Source: Glaciihabitans sp. (lineage in GTDB: Bacteria > Actinomycetota > Actinomycetes > Actinomycetales > Microbacteriaceae). Taken from it: a stretch of DNA of 64,000 nt. Below, one piece after another: positions 54,701-63,334 of this stretch (the first letter of the stretch is position 1; each line of letters starts with the position of its first letter). The notes below the pieces were generated by a model. The model saw nothing but the letters and a program-made list of their open reading frames with translations. It was not told the DNA's origin and searched no databases. Both the position numbers and the translations under genes were made by a program. The stretch lies in assembly GCA_025463785.1 (NCBI GenBank), contig JAODBD010000006.1, positions 62,001 to 126,000 of the forward strand, given 5' to 3'.

Positions 54701-55353
54701 CATCCATTCTGATGGCCGAAGACGAGGAACGAATTTCGACGTTCGTCGAGAAGGGCCTGCGAGCGGCCGGATTCGACTGCACGATCGCCACCGATGGAGC
54801 CACCGCTCTCGCGCTGGGGCAGAGTGGCCAGTTCCAGCTCATGATCCTCGACATTGGCCTGCCTGTCCTCAATGGATTCGAGGTGCTTCGACGGCTGCGG
54901 CGCACCGATGCGTCCCTCCCCGTCATCATGCTCACGGCCCGACACTCGATCGATGACACGGTCGCGGGCCTCGACGACGGCGCGAATGACTACCTGACAA
55001 AGCCGTTCCGGCTCGATGAGCTCCTCGCGAGAATCCGGCTCCGCCTCCGTGAGAGTGGAGCAAGTGAGGGTTCTGAGCTTCGGCACGGTTCACTGCGGCT
55101 CGATTTGCGCACGCGCAAGGGCCAGGTCGGTGACACTGTGGTGGAACTGTCTGCGCGCGAATTCGCGCTTGCCGAGGAGTTTCTGAAGCACCCTGGCCAG
55201 GTGCTCACCCACGAACAGCTTCTCAGTCGCGTGTGGGGCTACGACTTCGATCCGACCTCGAACGTCGTGGAGGTATACGTGCGTTACCTGCGAACGAAGC
55301 TCGGCCCGGATGTGATCGAGACAATTCGCGGAACAGGCTATCGACTGAGGTAG
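54697..55353 (+). CDS. OmpR/PhoB-family response regulator
   Basis: 218 aa. Receiver domain with acidic pocket (AEDEE), phosphoacceptor Asp52 (ILDIGLP), Thr in MLTARH and Lys in LTKPF. Winged helix with ELSAREFALAEEFLKHPGQVLTHEQLL and VEVYVRYLRTKLG. Coupled by ATGA to the kinase gene. Possible targets are the two nearby genes with the AGATAAGA/TCTAAGC motif. Confidence 0.93.
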   Translation: MTSILMAEDEERISTFVEKGLRAAGFDCTIATDGATALALGQSGQFQLMILDIGLPVLNGFEVLRRLRRTDASLPVIMLTARHSIDDTVAGLDDGANDYLTKPFRLDELLARIRLRLRESGASEGSELRHGSLRLDLRTRKGQVGDTVVELSAREFALAEEFLKHPGQVLTHEQLLSRVWGYDFDPTSNVVEVYVRYLRTKLGPDVIETIRGTGYRLR

Positions 55354-55397
55354 GACGCCGTCTCGGACGGGCTACGGGGCAATCCCCGCGACTGACG

Positions 55398-55901
55398 CTA
55401 TGGCTTTTTAGGCTTCGTTGGCTTCGGAGACTTCGTTGGCTTCGGGGCCTTCGGTGGTTTGGGAGCCTCGGGTGGCTCGCCGGCTTTCGGCGGCCGGCTG
55501 CTGTCCGGTGTGCCAGCAGCATCCTTACCGTCACCCTCGGACGAAGGCGGTGGTGCGCTCTCGCCCGGCCCGGCCCCGACGCCATCCGAACCCGACGGAT
55601 CCGATCCTGGCGGCGTGCCCGGAGAAGCGAGATCGAGCCCCGAATCCCCCAGCATCTTTGCGTCATGCTCGCCAACGACGATCACGGACTTGCCCGCGGT
55701 CGTGACAGTTGGGCCCGTCGCGAAGTGAGTGGGGTGATAGTTCTTCGGGATGAGCAGGGCAGCAACGCCCTTCAGCTCAGCGGTTTGCTGTGGCACTGGT
55801 GAAGCGAAGGCTCCCGCTGCCGCTCCACACAGGGCACCCACCAGAACCGCGGCAAGCGCGGTGGTCATGAGCAGCGGGCGTTTCACAAGGTCATTCTGCA
55901 C
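55398..55901 (-). CDS. Exported Pro/Lys-rich protein
   Basis: 167 aa. A signal-like N-terminus (LLMTTALAAVLVGALCGAAAGAFA) is followed by a short folded stretch (VAALLIPKNYHPTHFATGPTVTTAGKSVIVVG) and a long disordered Gly/Ser/Pro tail ending in PKPPKAPKPTKSP-type repeats, suited to crossing the cell wall. Start ATG 55901, or GTG 55886 / ATG 55868. Convergent with the response regulator. No family recognised. Confidence 0.7.
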   Translation of the reverse strand: MQNDLVKRPLLMTTALAAVLVGALCGAAAGAFASPVPQQTAELKGVAALLIPKNYHPTHFATGPTVTTAGKSVIVVGEHDAKMLGDSGLDLASPGTPPGSDPSGSDGVGAGPGESAPPPSSEGDGKDAAGTPDSSRPPKAGEPPEAPKPPKAPKPTKSPKPTKPKKP

Positions 55902-55923
55902 GAGGAACGCCGGCGCAGCGCCC

Positions 55924-55943
55924 AGATAAGAAGAATCTAAGCC
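55924..55943 (-). promoter_or_regulatory. Shared upstream motif, copy 1
   Basis: Plus-strand AGATAAGA-AGAA-TCTAAGC, 22 nt before the ATG of the exported protein. On the coding (minus) strand it is GCTTAGATTCTTCTTATCT, a CTTAga/CTTATc direct pair 11 nt apart, as OmpR-type regulators prefer. The same motif lies upstream of the Ser/Thr kinase. Confidence 0.55.
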
Positions 55944-55974
55944 AGTCGTCTATGCCGAGCTTCGGCAGGCGCGA

Positions 55975-57210
55975 TCAGCCGTGATGCTTGTCCTTCCCAT
56001 GGCCGGGCCCGTGCTTGGGGGGCGGGGGACTCGGGACGGTCTGCGTGGGAATGGGGGTGAAAGTCACCACGGGCGTCGGGACCAGGCTGCTTCCTACAGC
56101 TGGCGTGGTCGGCACGGTAGACGGGTGGATGAGCTGGTTGAACTCGGTACCTCCGAGCACTGCCGCGGTAGTCAGGACCGCGGCCGCGACAAGGACGAGC
56201 GCCACGATCGGAGCAACACGGCGTGCGCGGCGTCGCTGCACAGCGGCCTCCGCCACGTCGGCTCGCGGCATGAGAACAGTTGGTGTGGTCTCGAGAACTC
56301 GTGTGGGAGCGAGTCCCTCATCCGACCCATCGACTATGGGAGCAACGGCCTCCCCGGCCAATGATCGCGCAGCCAAGACGGCGCGCGCCTGCGCGGCGAC
56401 CTCCGTGGCCGTGGGCCGGGATGTGGGTTCTCTCGCTGTCATCGACAGGAGCAGCGATCGCCATTCGGCGTCGACACTTCCGGGTATGGTCGGGTCGCGC
56501 ACCAGGCGAGCGCTGACGGCTTCCACCATCGTGCCGGGAAATTCACGCGTTCGAGTGAGGGCCTCGAGCAGCACCAGCCCCAGCGAGTAGATGTCGCTTG
56601 GTGCGCCCAGTTCGCCGCCCCGCGCCTGCTCCGGGCTCAGATACGCGGCCGTGCCGATCAGCATCCCGGTCTGGGTCAGCCTGGTGGAATCGGCAAGATG
56701 GGCGATTCCAAAGTCGGCCAGCTTTGCCGAAAACTCGAACCCCGGGATCGGCGAGGGGCCGAGGAGGATGTTCGCTGGCTTGATGTCGCGGTGGATTATC
56801 CCCCTCGCGTGAACGACGCTGAGTGCCTCCGCGATATCCGCGGCCATTTTCCAGCCATCAGCCCAAGGGATCGGGCCCGCTTCGATTCTGGTGCCGAGAT
56901 TGGGGCCCTCGACGAATTCCATGACCAGGAAGGTGCGCTCCTCCCCGTCGATCGAAGTCACACCGGCGTCGAACAGGGTGATGAGCGCGGGGTGGCTCAC
57001 CGCTGCGAGCAGCCGGATTTCCGCCCGCTCGCGCTCGGCAGAGACGTTATCGTCTGGCGCGGCACTCATGATCTTGACGGCGACCACACGGCCAAGTAGT
57101 TCATCGTCGGCACGGTAAACGGAGGCCATGCCGCCGACACCGATGGGCGACAGGATGCGATAACGAGAACCTACAAGATCGCCGGCCCGGTCGTCACGCG
57201 GCTCGTTCAC
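55975..57210 (-). CDS. Membrane Ser/Thr protein kinase (PknB-like)
   Basis: 411 aa from GTG at 57210, chosen for SD GGAGG 6 nt upstream. Kinase domain about residues 15-290: G-loop GVGGMASVY, Lys46 (VAVKI), HRDIKPANI, DFG, and APE-like TAAYLSPEQARGG. A single span (about 345-365) is followed by an extracellular Thr/Pro tail ending in a His/Gly/Lys cluster (KHGPGHGKDKHH). No PASTA repeats. May phosphorylate envelope or regulatory proteins; linkage to the two-component system is by neighbourhood and shared motif. Confidence 0.9.
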   Translation of the reverse strand: MNEPRDDRAGDLVGSRYRILSPIGVGGMASVYRADDELLGRVVAVKIMSAAPDDNVSAERERAEIRLLAAVSHPALITLFDAGVTSIDGEERTFLVMEFVEGPNLGTRIEAGPIPWADGWKMAADIAEALSVVHARGIIHRDIKPANILLGPSPIPGFEFSAKLADFGIAHLADSTRLTQTGMLIGTAAYLSPEQARGGELGAPSDIYSLGLVLLEALTRTREFPGTMVEAVSARLVRDPTIPGSVDAEWRSLLLSMTAREPTSRPTATEVAAQARAVLAARSLAGEAVAPIVDGSDEGLAPTRVLETTPTVLMPRADVAEAAVQRRRARRVAPIVALVLVAAAVLTTAAVLGGTEFNQLIHPSTVPTTPAVGSSLVPTPVVTFTPIPTQTVPSPPPPKHGPGHGKDKHHG

Positions 57211-57305
57211 CGAGCACCTCCACATCGCGAGCGCCGGGCACACCCGCCATTCCACACTATGGCAACCGGATACCCAATAAGTCCGGCCGGAGCCCCGTCA
57301 GGGGA

Positions 57306-57324
57306 AGATAAGAGCATTCTAAGC
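57306..57324 (-). promoter_or_regulatory. Shared upstream motif, copy 2
   Basis: Plus-strand AGATAAGA-GCAT-TCTAAGC, matching the copy at 55924 at 16 of 19 positions. It lies 96 nt upstream of the kinase start. Two near-identical copies, each upstream of a gene next to the histidine-kinase/regulator pair, suggest a common regulator, possibly that response regulator. Confidence 0.55.
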
Positions 57325-57325
57325 A

Positions 57326-57344
57326 AAACCCCCCTCCTGGGGGT
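57326..57344 (-). terminator. Short hairpin with T-run (minus-strand terminator candidate)
   Basis: Stem ACCCCC/GGGGGT (57328-57333 and 57339-57344) with a 5-nt loop; on the minus strand it is followed by TTTTG. It could end transcripts from the MFS gene ahead of the kinase promoter. Confidence 0.5.
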
Positions 57345-57449
57345 CGACCAGCCGTGCGGTGCCTCGTAGTGTAGAAATATCCACTTGGTGCGGAGCTGAC
57401 GGGGGTCAGCGAATCGCGAAGCTCATTGAGCCCGAGTGCAAGTCGAAAT

Positions 57450-57480
57450 GGTGTGGGCGAATTCGGGTTTCGCCCACACC
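57450..57480. terminator. Perfect 12-bp hairpin after the MFS gene
   Basis: GGTGTGGGCGAA (57450-57461) pairs exactly with TTCGCCCACACC (57469-57480), loop of 7. It begins 15 nt past the MFS stop on the minus strand. The T-tract is better on the plus strand, so bidirectional function is possible. Confidence 0.7.
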
Positions 57481-57495
57481 TTTCACACACCTTTC

Positions 57496-58947
57496 TTAGC
57501 CGACCTCTGCCGGCACCCGAAGCTCTGTCGTTGGCTCAGCAACTCCCGCCGGCTCGAGGCGAACGCGCGACCGCCGCACCGACGGCACCAGGAATGCTGC
57601 GACGAATGCGGCGAGCGAGAAGACTGCGAGCACGGTGAACGCGGTCGTGTACGACGATTCGAGCGGCAGCCCGAGTGCATCCGTGTGGCTGGTCACGATC
57701 GCACTCACTACGGCGGTGCCAATGGCCCCACCGATCGTGCGGATGTTCACGCTCATCCCGCTCGCGGCTCCGGTCTGGTGCGCTGGCACCCCCTGCACGA
57801 TGAGGCTCGACATCGCCGAGTAGGCGAGCCCAAGCCCTAACCCAAAGACGCCGGAGGCAACCGCGACCTGCCACGGCGCCGAGTGCAGGAAGACGAACAG
57901 GGTGGCCGCCACCGCGATCGCCGCCGACCCAAAAGCCAGCTGGGACTTGAAGCTCAGGACGGGCGCGATCGGGCCGCTCACGAATCCGGTAATGGCCATC
58001 GTCACGAGCATCGGCAGCAGAAGCAGCCCGGACTCGGTGACGGTCGCCCCGAATCCATAGCCGGTGCTGGCCGGGGTCTGCGTGAATTGCGGCAGGAATG
58101 CGTAGGTTGCGAACATCCCGGCCCCGAAGAGCAGCGCGACCAGGTTGGTGGTCCAGATGGCGGGCAGCCGCATCATGCGCATGTCGATCACGGGATTGCT
58201 CGAGCGGTACTCGACGAAGATCCAGAGCGCGATCAGGATGGCAGCGAGAGCGAACAAGCCGATCACGAGCGGCGATCCCCAGCCCCATTCGTGCGCCTCG
58301 CTCAGGGGCAAAAGCAGTGCGACGAGCCAGCCAGCGAGCAGAATTCCACCCAGCCAATTGATGCGACCCCCCGAGCGCGACGCCGACTCGGGCACGAACA
58401 CGAAGGCAAGGACCCCGACAATCGCGGTAACGATCATGGGGATCCAGAACAGCCAGCGCCAACCGAGCGCGCCAACGATCGGGCCGGCAAGGACAACGCC
58501 CAGGCCGCCCCCGACCGCGATGATCGCCGAGATCGCGCCCACCGCAGAGGACACCCGGCGAGCGGGGAAGACGTCACGCACGATGCCGAAGGCGAGCGGG
58601 AAGATTGCGCCGCCGAGGCCCTGAATCAGCCGCGCAACGATGAGCACACCGAGGGATGGGGCGAGGGCTGCGATCAAATTGCCGAGCACGATGGCGCTGA
58701 GCGCGATGAGGAAGGTCCGACGCTTCCCGACCATGTCGCCGACTCGACCGAGAAGGGGCGTCGCGATGGCCGCCGAGAGCAGCCACGCGGTGATGACCCA
58801 GGTGACGGCCGATTGGGTCGTTCCGAGGTCGTGTTGGATGGTCGGTAGAACGGGGTTGAGCAGCGATTGCAGGAGGGAGAATGACGCGGCGGCGGCGGCA
58901 AGCACCGCGAACGTAATGCCGGGCCTGGTACGGCTGAGGGATGACAT
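57496..58947 (-). CDS. MFS transporter, DHA2-like (14 spans)
   Basis: 483 aa from the ATG at 58947 with AAAGGA 5 nt upstream. Seen: LNPVLPTIQHDLGTTQSAVTWVITAWLL, LLGRVGDMVGKRRTFLI (loop 2-3) and GVLIVARLIQGLGGAIFPLAFG, typical of QacA/EmrB-type drug exporters. Divergent from the tetR gene across twin operators. Longer frames upstream run through the regulator region and are rejected. Confidence 0.9.
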   Translation of the reverse strand: MSSLSRTRPGITFAVLAAAAASFSLLQSLLNPVLPTIQHDLGTTQSAVTWVITAWLLSAAIATPLLGRVGDMVGKRRTFLIALSAIVLGNLIAALAPSLGVLIVARLIQGLGGAIFPLAFGIVRDVFPARRVSSAVGAISAIIAVGGGLGVVLAGPIVGALGWRWLFWIPMIVTAIVGVLAFVFVPESASRSGGRINWLGGILLAGWLVALLLPLSEAHEWGWGSPLVIGLFALAAILIALWIFVEYRSSNPVIDMRMMRLPAIWTTNLVALLFGAGMFATYAFLPQFTQTPASTGYGFGATVTESGLLLLPMLVTMAITGFVSGPIAPVLSFKSQLAFGSAAIAVAATLFVFLHSAPWQVAVASGVFGLGLGLAYSAMSSLIVQGVPAHQTGAASGMSVNIRTIGGAIGTAVVSAIVTSHTDALGLPLESSYTTAFTVLAVFSLAAFVAAFLVPSVRRSRVRLEPAGVAEPTTELRVPAEVG

Positions 58948-59002
58948 GATGTCCTTTCGAACGCGCAGCACCATCCACCAGCCGAATGGCAGGTGGTAGA
59001 GT

Positions 59003-59038
59003 GGAGGGGTACCTCCGATTATACGGAGGGGTGCCTCC
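59003..59038. promoter_or_regulatory. Twin TetR operator
   Basis: GGAGGGGTACCTCC (59003-59016) and GGAGGGGTGCCTCC (59025-59038), centres 22 bp apart, each GGAGG-N4-CCTCC. Placed between the divergent MFS and tetR genes, ideal for repressing both. Confidence 0.82.
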
Positions 59039-59063
59039 AGTTCGCAAGCCCGGGAGTTGATGG

Positions 59064-59660
59064 ATGCCTGACGCACCTCGCGGCACAGCCGCTCCACGTG
59101 CATCCGTCGCGGCCCCACGGCCCCAGCGAGCGGATGCCCGCCGCAACTTCGAAGCCGTCCTCGCGGCCGCCAGCGGCGCATTCGCCGAGAACGGTCCCAA
59201 TGCCTCACTGGAAGAGATCGCGCGCCGAGCCGGAGTGGGGATCGGCACGCTCTACCGCCACTTTCCAACCCGGTCCGACCTAATCAATGCCCTCTACGTG
59301 GAGGAGGTCGAAGACCTCTGCCGCACCGCAGAAGACCTCTACGACCTGCCCCCGTGGGACGCGCTCCTGATCTGGCTGCGCAGCTTCGTCGAATACTGCG
59401 CACGAAAGCGGGCTCTGGTAGAGGGGCTCAATCGCGACTCCGACCTGTTCAAGAATGCTCGGGATGCCATGTACGGCACGAGCGCGCCGCTCCTGGCCCG
59501 GGCACAGCAGGCTGGCGAAGCACGCACCGATGTCGAAATCGACGATGTCATGCACCTGGTCACGGGCCTGATGTCGGTCGCTTACCGCACTGACGAGCAG
59601 CGCGAACGCGTGCTGACTATCGCGCTGGACGGCGTCCGCGCCATACGATCCACCCAATAG
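59064..59660 (+). CDS. TetR-family transcriptional regulator
   Basis: 198 aa. N-terminal HTH: NFEAVLAAASGAFAENGPNASLEEIARRAGVGIGTLYRHFPTRSDLINALY (about residues 28-78; given in short here as ARRAGVGIGTLYRHFPTR). The C-terminal ligand domain is helical (EIDDVMHLVTGLMSVAYRT). A Pro/Arg/Ala-rich 25-residue extension precedes the HTH. Represses the divergent MFS gene through the twin operator. Confidence 0.92.
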   Translation: MPDAPRGTAAPRASVAAPRPQRADARRNFEAVLAAASGAFAENGPNASLEEIARRAGVGIGTLYRHFPTRSDLINALYVEEVEDLCRTAEDLYDLPPWDALLIWLRSFVEYCARKRALVEGLNRDSDLFKNARDAMYGTSAPLLARAQQAGEARTDVEIDDVMHLVTGLMSVAYRTDEQRERVLTIALDGVRAIRSTQ

Positions 59661-59682
59661 TGACGACCGCGACAGAGGCGGG

Positions 59683-60492
59683 TCAGCTCACGTCGGCCGC
59701 ATGATCGGGCACGTACTTGAACAGCTCCCGCGGCGGGCGGTCGTAGTCGTCCGCGCCCGGTCGATCCGGAATCGTGACCTCGTCCGGGTCAAGGTGCTCG
59801 TACGGAACCTGCGACAACAGGTGGCTGATGGTATTGATCCGGGATGCTCGTTTGTCGTCGCTCTCGACCGTCCACCACGGCGCGTGCTGCGTGTCCGTGT
59901 GCTCGAACATGGCATCCTTGGCGCGCGAGTAGTCCTCCCATTTCGTGATTGACAGCAGATCCGTTTCGGAGAGCTTCCATCGGCGCATCGGGTCTTTGAG
60001 GCGCGACCTGAACCGCTTCTCCTGCTCTTTGTCGGAGACAGAAAACCAATACTTGACCAGGATGATGCCGTCATCAACCAGCATCCGTTCGAGCACCGGC
60101 GTCTGCTCCAAAAACCGCTCGTACTCTTCTTGCGTGCAGTACCCGAGGACGTGTTCGACGCCGGCCCTGTTGTACCAGGAGCGGTCCATCAGGACGATCT
60201 CACCGGCGGTCGGAAGGCGCTCGACATACCGCTGGTAGTACCACTGGCCGCGCTCGCTCTCGCTGGGCTTCGGGAGAGCGACCGCGCGAGCCGAACGCGG
60301 GTTGAGGTACTGCATGATGCGCTTGATCGAGCCGCCCTTGCCTGCTGCATCGCGGCCCTCGAAGATGACGAGGACTCGCGCACCGGTTGCGTTGATCCAC
60401 CGCTGCATGGTGACCAGCTCGACCTGGAGTCGCTCCAACTCGGCCTCGTAGCTCTCTTTCGGCATCCGGGCGGCGTTCGACTTCCTTGCCAT
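59683..60492 (-). CDS. ppk2: Polyphosphate kinase 2
   Basis: 269 aa PPK2 enzyme using polyphosphate to phosphorylate nucleotides. Walker A EGRDAAGKGGSIKRI (about 45-59), lid AVALPKPSESERGQWYYQRY, Walker B VLMDRSWYNRAGVEHVLGYC. The length and single domain indicate a class I-type enzyme. Follows the diacylglycerol kinase-like gene by 5 nt, operon. Confidence 0.92.
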   Translation of the reverse strand: MARKSNAARMPKESYEAELERLQVELVTMQRWINATGARVLVIFEGRDAAGKGGSIKRIMQYLNPRSARAVALPKPSESERGQWYYQRYVERLPTAGEIVLMDRSWYNRAGVEHVLGYCTQEEYERFLEQTPVLERMLVDDGIILVKYWFSVSDKEQEKRFRSRLKDPMRRWKLSETDLLSITKWEDYSRAKDAMFEHTDTQHAPWWTVESDDKRASRINTISHLLSQVPYEHLDPDEVTIPDRPGADDYDRPPRELFKYVPDHAADVS

Positions 60493-60497
60493 TGCGC

Positions 60498-61508
60498 TCA
60501 GGCCTTCCCGGTCGTTTCAGCTGGCATCCTGACCTTCAGCGCACCGGCGTCGATCTTGGCCTTGAGGGCGACCGCCCTGCCGAAGCCGTCGCCGTCGAGC
60601 TCGATTTCTTCGGCCCTCGAGAACCTTGCCGTGATGGATGCTGCGGTGTCGTACTGCAGAGCGCGAACCTCCTTGACCTCACCCATGACCTTGCGCCCGA
60701 TGCGTGTGCGCCGGATGACGCCGTTCTCCCACGCCACTCGTACCCAGATCTGAATCCAGCCGAAAAATCCGTTCGGTCGCAGGAAGACGACATCGAACAC
60801 ACCGTCGTCCACCACGGCGTCCGGAAGCAGAAGCATGTTTGCCGGGAGCGACCCACAGTTGCCGACGATCAGTGTGTGCGCGCGAATGCGTCGCGTCGGC
60901 CCCTCGTCAAATCGGTACCGGAGGTTCAACTGGTTGCTATCTCGCAGCGCCTTGGAGATTGCGTGAACATAAGCCAGCCATCCCACGTGCTTCTTAAGGG
61001 TCGGATTGGTGTTGGCCACCATCTTGGCGTCGATGCCAAGCCCCGCCATCACGAGGAAGGCGTGCTCGTCGCGCGTGCCGTCCTCTCGCTCAATGTCGAT
61101 GACGCCCAGATCGATCTCTCGGTCGATTCCGGTGAACGCAGAGTGGATGGAGTGATCGAGGTCATTGAGTGTCAACTCCAGATTTCGCGCAAGCAGGTTA
61201 CCTGTGCCCGACGGCAGGAGCGCGATCGGGATGCCCGTGCCGCGGAGCGACTCGGCCACCGCCCGGACTGTGCCATCCCCGCCAGCGGCGATCACAACAT
61301 CCACGCCATGGTCGACCGCCTGGCGAGTCACACCTTCGCCCGGATCCTCTTCCGACGTTTCCAGCCAGAGCGACCCCGACCATCCGTTGGCCGACTCCTC
61401 CGCGGCAACGCTTGCGCGAATCGCATCGAGGTCGACCTTGATCGGGTTGTATACGACCGCGGCGACCTGAGTTTTGGTGGAGGTGGTTTTCGTGGCGGGA
61501 TCGGTCAT
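60498..61508 (-). CDS. Diacylglycerol/lipid kinase (DgkB/YegS-like)
   Basis: 336 aa. Catalytic region IAAGGDGTVRAVAESLRGTGIPIALLP then SGTGNLLARNL is the DAGK signature; nucleotide site near VVYNPIKVDLD. ATG at 61508 (GAGGG upstream) preferred over GTG/ATG three codons earlier. Phosphorylates a membrane lipid. Operon with ppk2. Confidence 0.9.
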   Translation of the reverse strand: MTDPATKTTSTKTQVAAVVYNPIKVDLDAIRASVAAEESANGWSGSLWLETSEEDPGEGVTRQAVDHGVDVVIAAGGDGTVRAVAESLRGTGIPIALLPSGTGNLLARNLELTLNDLDHSIHSAFTGIDREIDLGVIDIEREDGTRDEHAFLVMAGLGIDAKMVANTNPTLKKHVGWLAYVHAISKALRDSNQLNLRYRFDEGPTRRIRAHTLIVGNCGSLPANMLLLPDAVVDDGVFDVVFLRPNGFFGWIQIWVRVAWENGVIRRTRIGRKVMGEVKEVRALQYDTAASITARFSRAEEIELDGDGFGRAVALKAKIDAGALKVRMPAETTGKA

Positions 61509-61643
61509 GACCCTCACCCTAGGATGACCCGGCAGCCGGTGCCTCCCCCTTGACTACGGCTCCTTTTACACCCTTGGCGGGTCGAAGCGCCAGCGTCGGG
61601 CGGGGCATGGTGCAGGGGAAATGCGCTGGATACACTGGGGCGC

Positions 61644-62450
61644 GTGAACAGCAATGGAGCTAAAATCGCCGCTCAAAAGGCCCGAAACAACCCAGCGCTC
61701 AGGTTTCTCGCCCGACTCGGATACGCCGTCAGCGGGGTGCTTCACGCGCTGATCGGTTTCATCGCGATCGGCGTCGCGACCGGCGCCGGCCACAAGGAGG
61801 CCGACCAGAGTGGCGCGCTCGGCCAGCTCGCCGCAACCCCGGGAGGCGTGTTCCTCCTGTGGGCCATGGTTGTCGGGCTCACGGCCCTCGGCCTCTGGCT
61901 CCTGGTGAGCGCATTCCTGTTCTCGGGGAGTGCCAAAAATCGAGTCGTCAGCTTTATCACCGACTTCGTGAAAGGCATTGTCTATCTGGTGCTCGCCTAT
62001 ACCGCGCTGACCTTCGCGCGCGGCGGGTCATCCAACAGCGCGCACGCCACAAGCCACACACGCACCCAGCTCCTGTCATCCCCCGGCGGGGTGTTCCTGG
62101 TCGTCCTCATCGGACTCGTCATCCTCGCCGTTGGCATCTACCTGTTCGTGAAAGGTGTGACCAAGCGGTTTACGCGAGACCTGACGATCCCGGCGGGCAC
62201 GGTCGGTCGGGTGACGCGAGCTCTCGGCGTCTTCGGGTACGTCGCCAAGGGCATCGCCCTCGCTGTCGTCGGGATCCTCTTCGCGGTTGCCGCTTTCAAG
62301 GTCGACCCCGGCAAGGCGAACGGACTGGATGGTGCGCTGAAGACGTTGGCGACACTGCCGTTCGGGACGGTCATCCTGATCGTCATAGCCGCCGGCTTCA
62401 TCGCATACGGCATCTACAGTTTCGTGCGCGCCCGCTTCGCTCACCTTTGA
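61644..62450 (+). CDS. DUF1206 membrane protein
   Basis: 268 aa, GTG start. Three repeats of a two-span unit: ARLGYAVSGVLHALIGFIAIGV, FVKGIVYLVLAYTALTF, and FGYVAKGIALAVVGILFAVAAF, as in DUF1206. A TACACT box 7 nt before the GTG suggests a leaderless mRNA. Function unknown. Confidence 0.88.
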   Translation: MNSNGAKIAAQKARNNPALRFLARLGYAVSGVLHALIGFIAIGVATGAGHKEADQSGALGQLAATPGGVFLLWAMVVGLTALGLWLLVSAFLFSGSAKNRVVSFITDFVKGIVYLVLAYTALTFARGGSSNSAHATSHTRTQLLSSPGGVFLVVLIGLVILAVGIYLFVKGVTKRFTRDLTIPAGTVGRVTRALGVFGYVAKGIALAVVGILFAVAAFKVDPGKANGLDGALKTLATLPFGTVILIVIAAGFIAYGIYSFVRARFAHL

Positions 62451-62472
62451 CGAACTCGCGTTAGCCCAGGCG

Positions 62473-63213
62473 CTAAGTGTGGCCCGGCACTCTGACCGTG
62501 CGACGCGTGTCGAGCGCGATCACTGCGCCCAGGATGACCAGCGAAAGTGCCATCGATCCGAGCGCGTCGGTCGCCCAGTGATACCCGAGGTAGACCCGGC
62601 TGAACGCCGCCGCAAAGATCAGGATCGCGGCCACGACAAAGGCAAGGACCGCCGTGCGCGTGCTCTTTCGCCGCGAATAGACGAGGTAGGTCAGGATCAA
62701 CAGGAAGTCGCAGGCGCCGAGCACGTGGCCAGACGGGAACGAAAAGGTCGAGTCGGTGCCGAACAGCATCAGGTTCGAGGGCGGTCGATGCCTGCCAACC
62801 AGACGCGTGACGATCTGGACGATGATGACGCCCGTGAGGGTTCCGCCGGCGAGCAGGAGCGGTCGCCAGGCGTGCTTGGCAGCAATGGTCCACGCCACAA
62901 TGACAACCAGGATGATGATGGGCAGACCGATCGGGCCGAAAACAATTGCGAGCACGATCATCGCCGTCGTCAGTGACGGTGTTCGGATGCTGTCGATCCA
63001 GTGCTCGATCGGCGCATCGATGGTCGAAAGGTCGTCGTGCTGGAGGACGTTTGTCAGGATGACGACAAAAAAGACCGCCCCCACCACTGCCAACGCGCCA
63101 GCCCAAATGTAGAGATTCCTTCGCGCTGCCGCGGGCAGGGGCCTCACCTGGACCACAAATTTCTCGTGCAGGGCACGCAGCCTGCCCGATCGCCGCTGGG
63201 GTGTCGTCGTCAT
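62473..63213 (-). CDS. PAP2-family membrane phosphatase
   Basis: 246 aa, six spans. PAP2 motifs: RLVGRHRPP (motif 1), PSGH (motif 2), SRVYLGYHWATD (motif 3). Acts on lipid phosphates such as undecaprenyl pyrophosphate or phosphatidate at the outer face. ATG 63213 has GAGGAATCG upstream. Convergent with the DUF1206 gene. Confidence 0.9.
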   Translation of the reverse strand: MTTTPQRRSGRLRALHEKFVVQVRPLPAAARRNLYIWAGALAVVGAVFFVVILTNVLQHDDLSTIDAPIEHWIDSIRTPSLTTAMIVLAIVFGPIGLPIIILVVIVAWTIAAKHAWRPLLLAGGTLTGVIIVQIVTRLVGRHRPPSNLMLFGTDSTFSFPSGHVLGACDFLLILTYLVYSRRKSTRTAVLAFVVAAILIFAAAFSRVYLGYHWATDALGSMALSLVILGAVIALDTRRTVRVPGHT

Positions 63214-63334
63214 CGATTCCTCATCACCTGGGGTGGATATTCTCCAAAACATCGTGACACCGGCCTCCCGTCGAGATCACGGCCTTGCCAACCGGTGGCT
63301 GTCGGTACTAGGGCATCTCGCGGGATGATGAACC

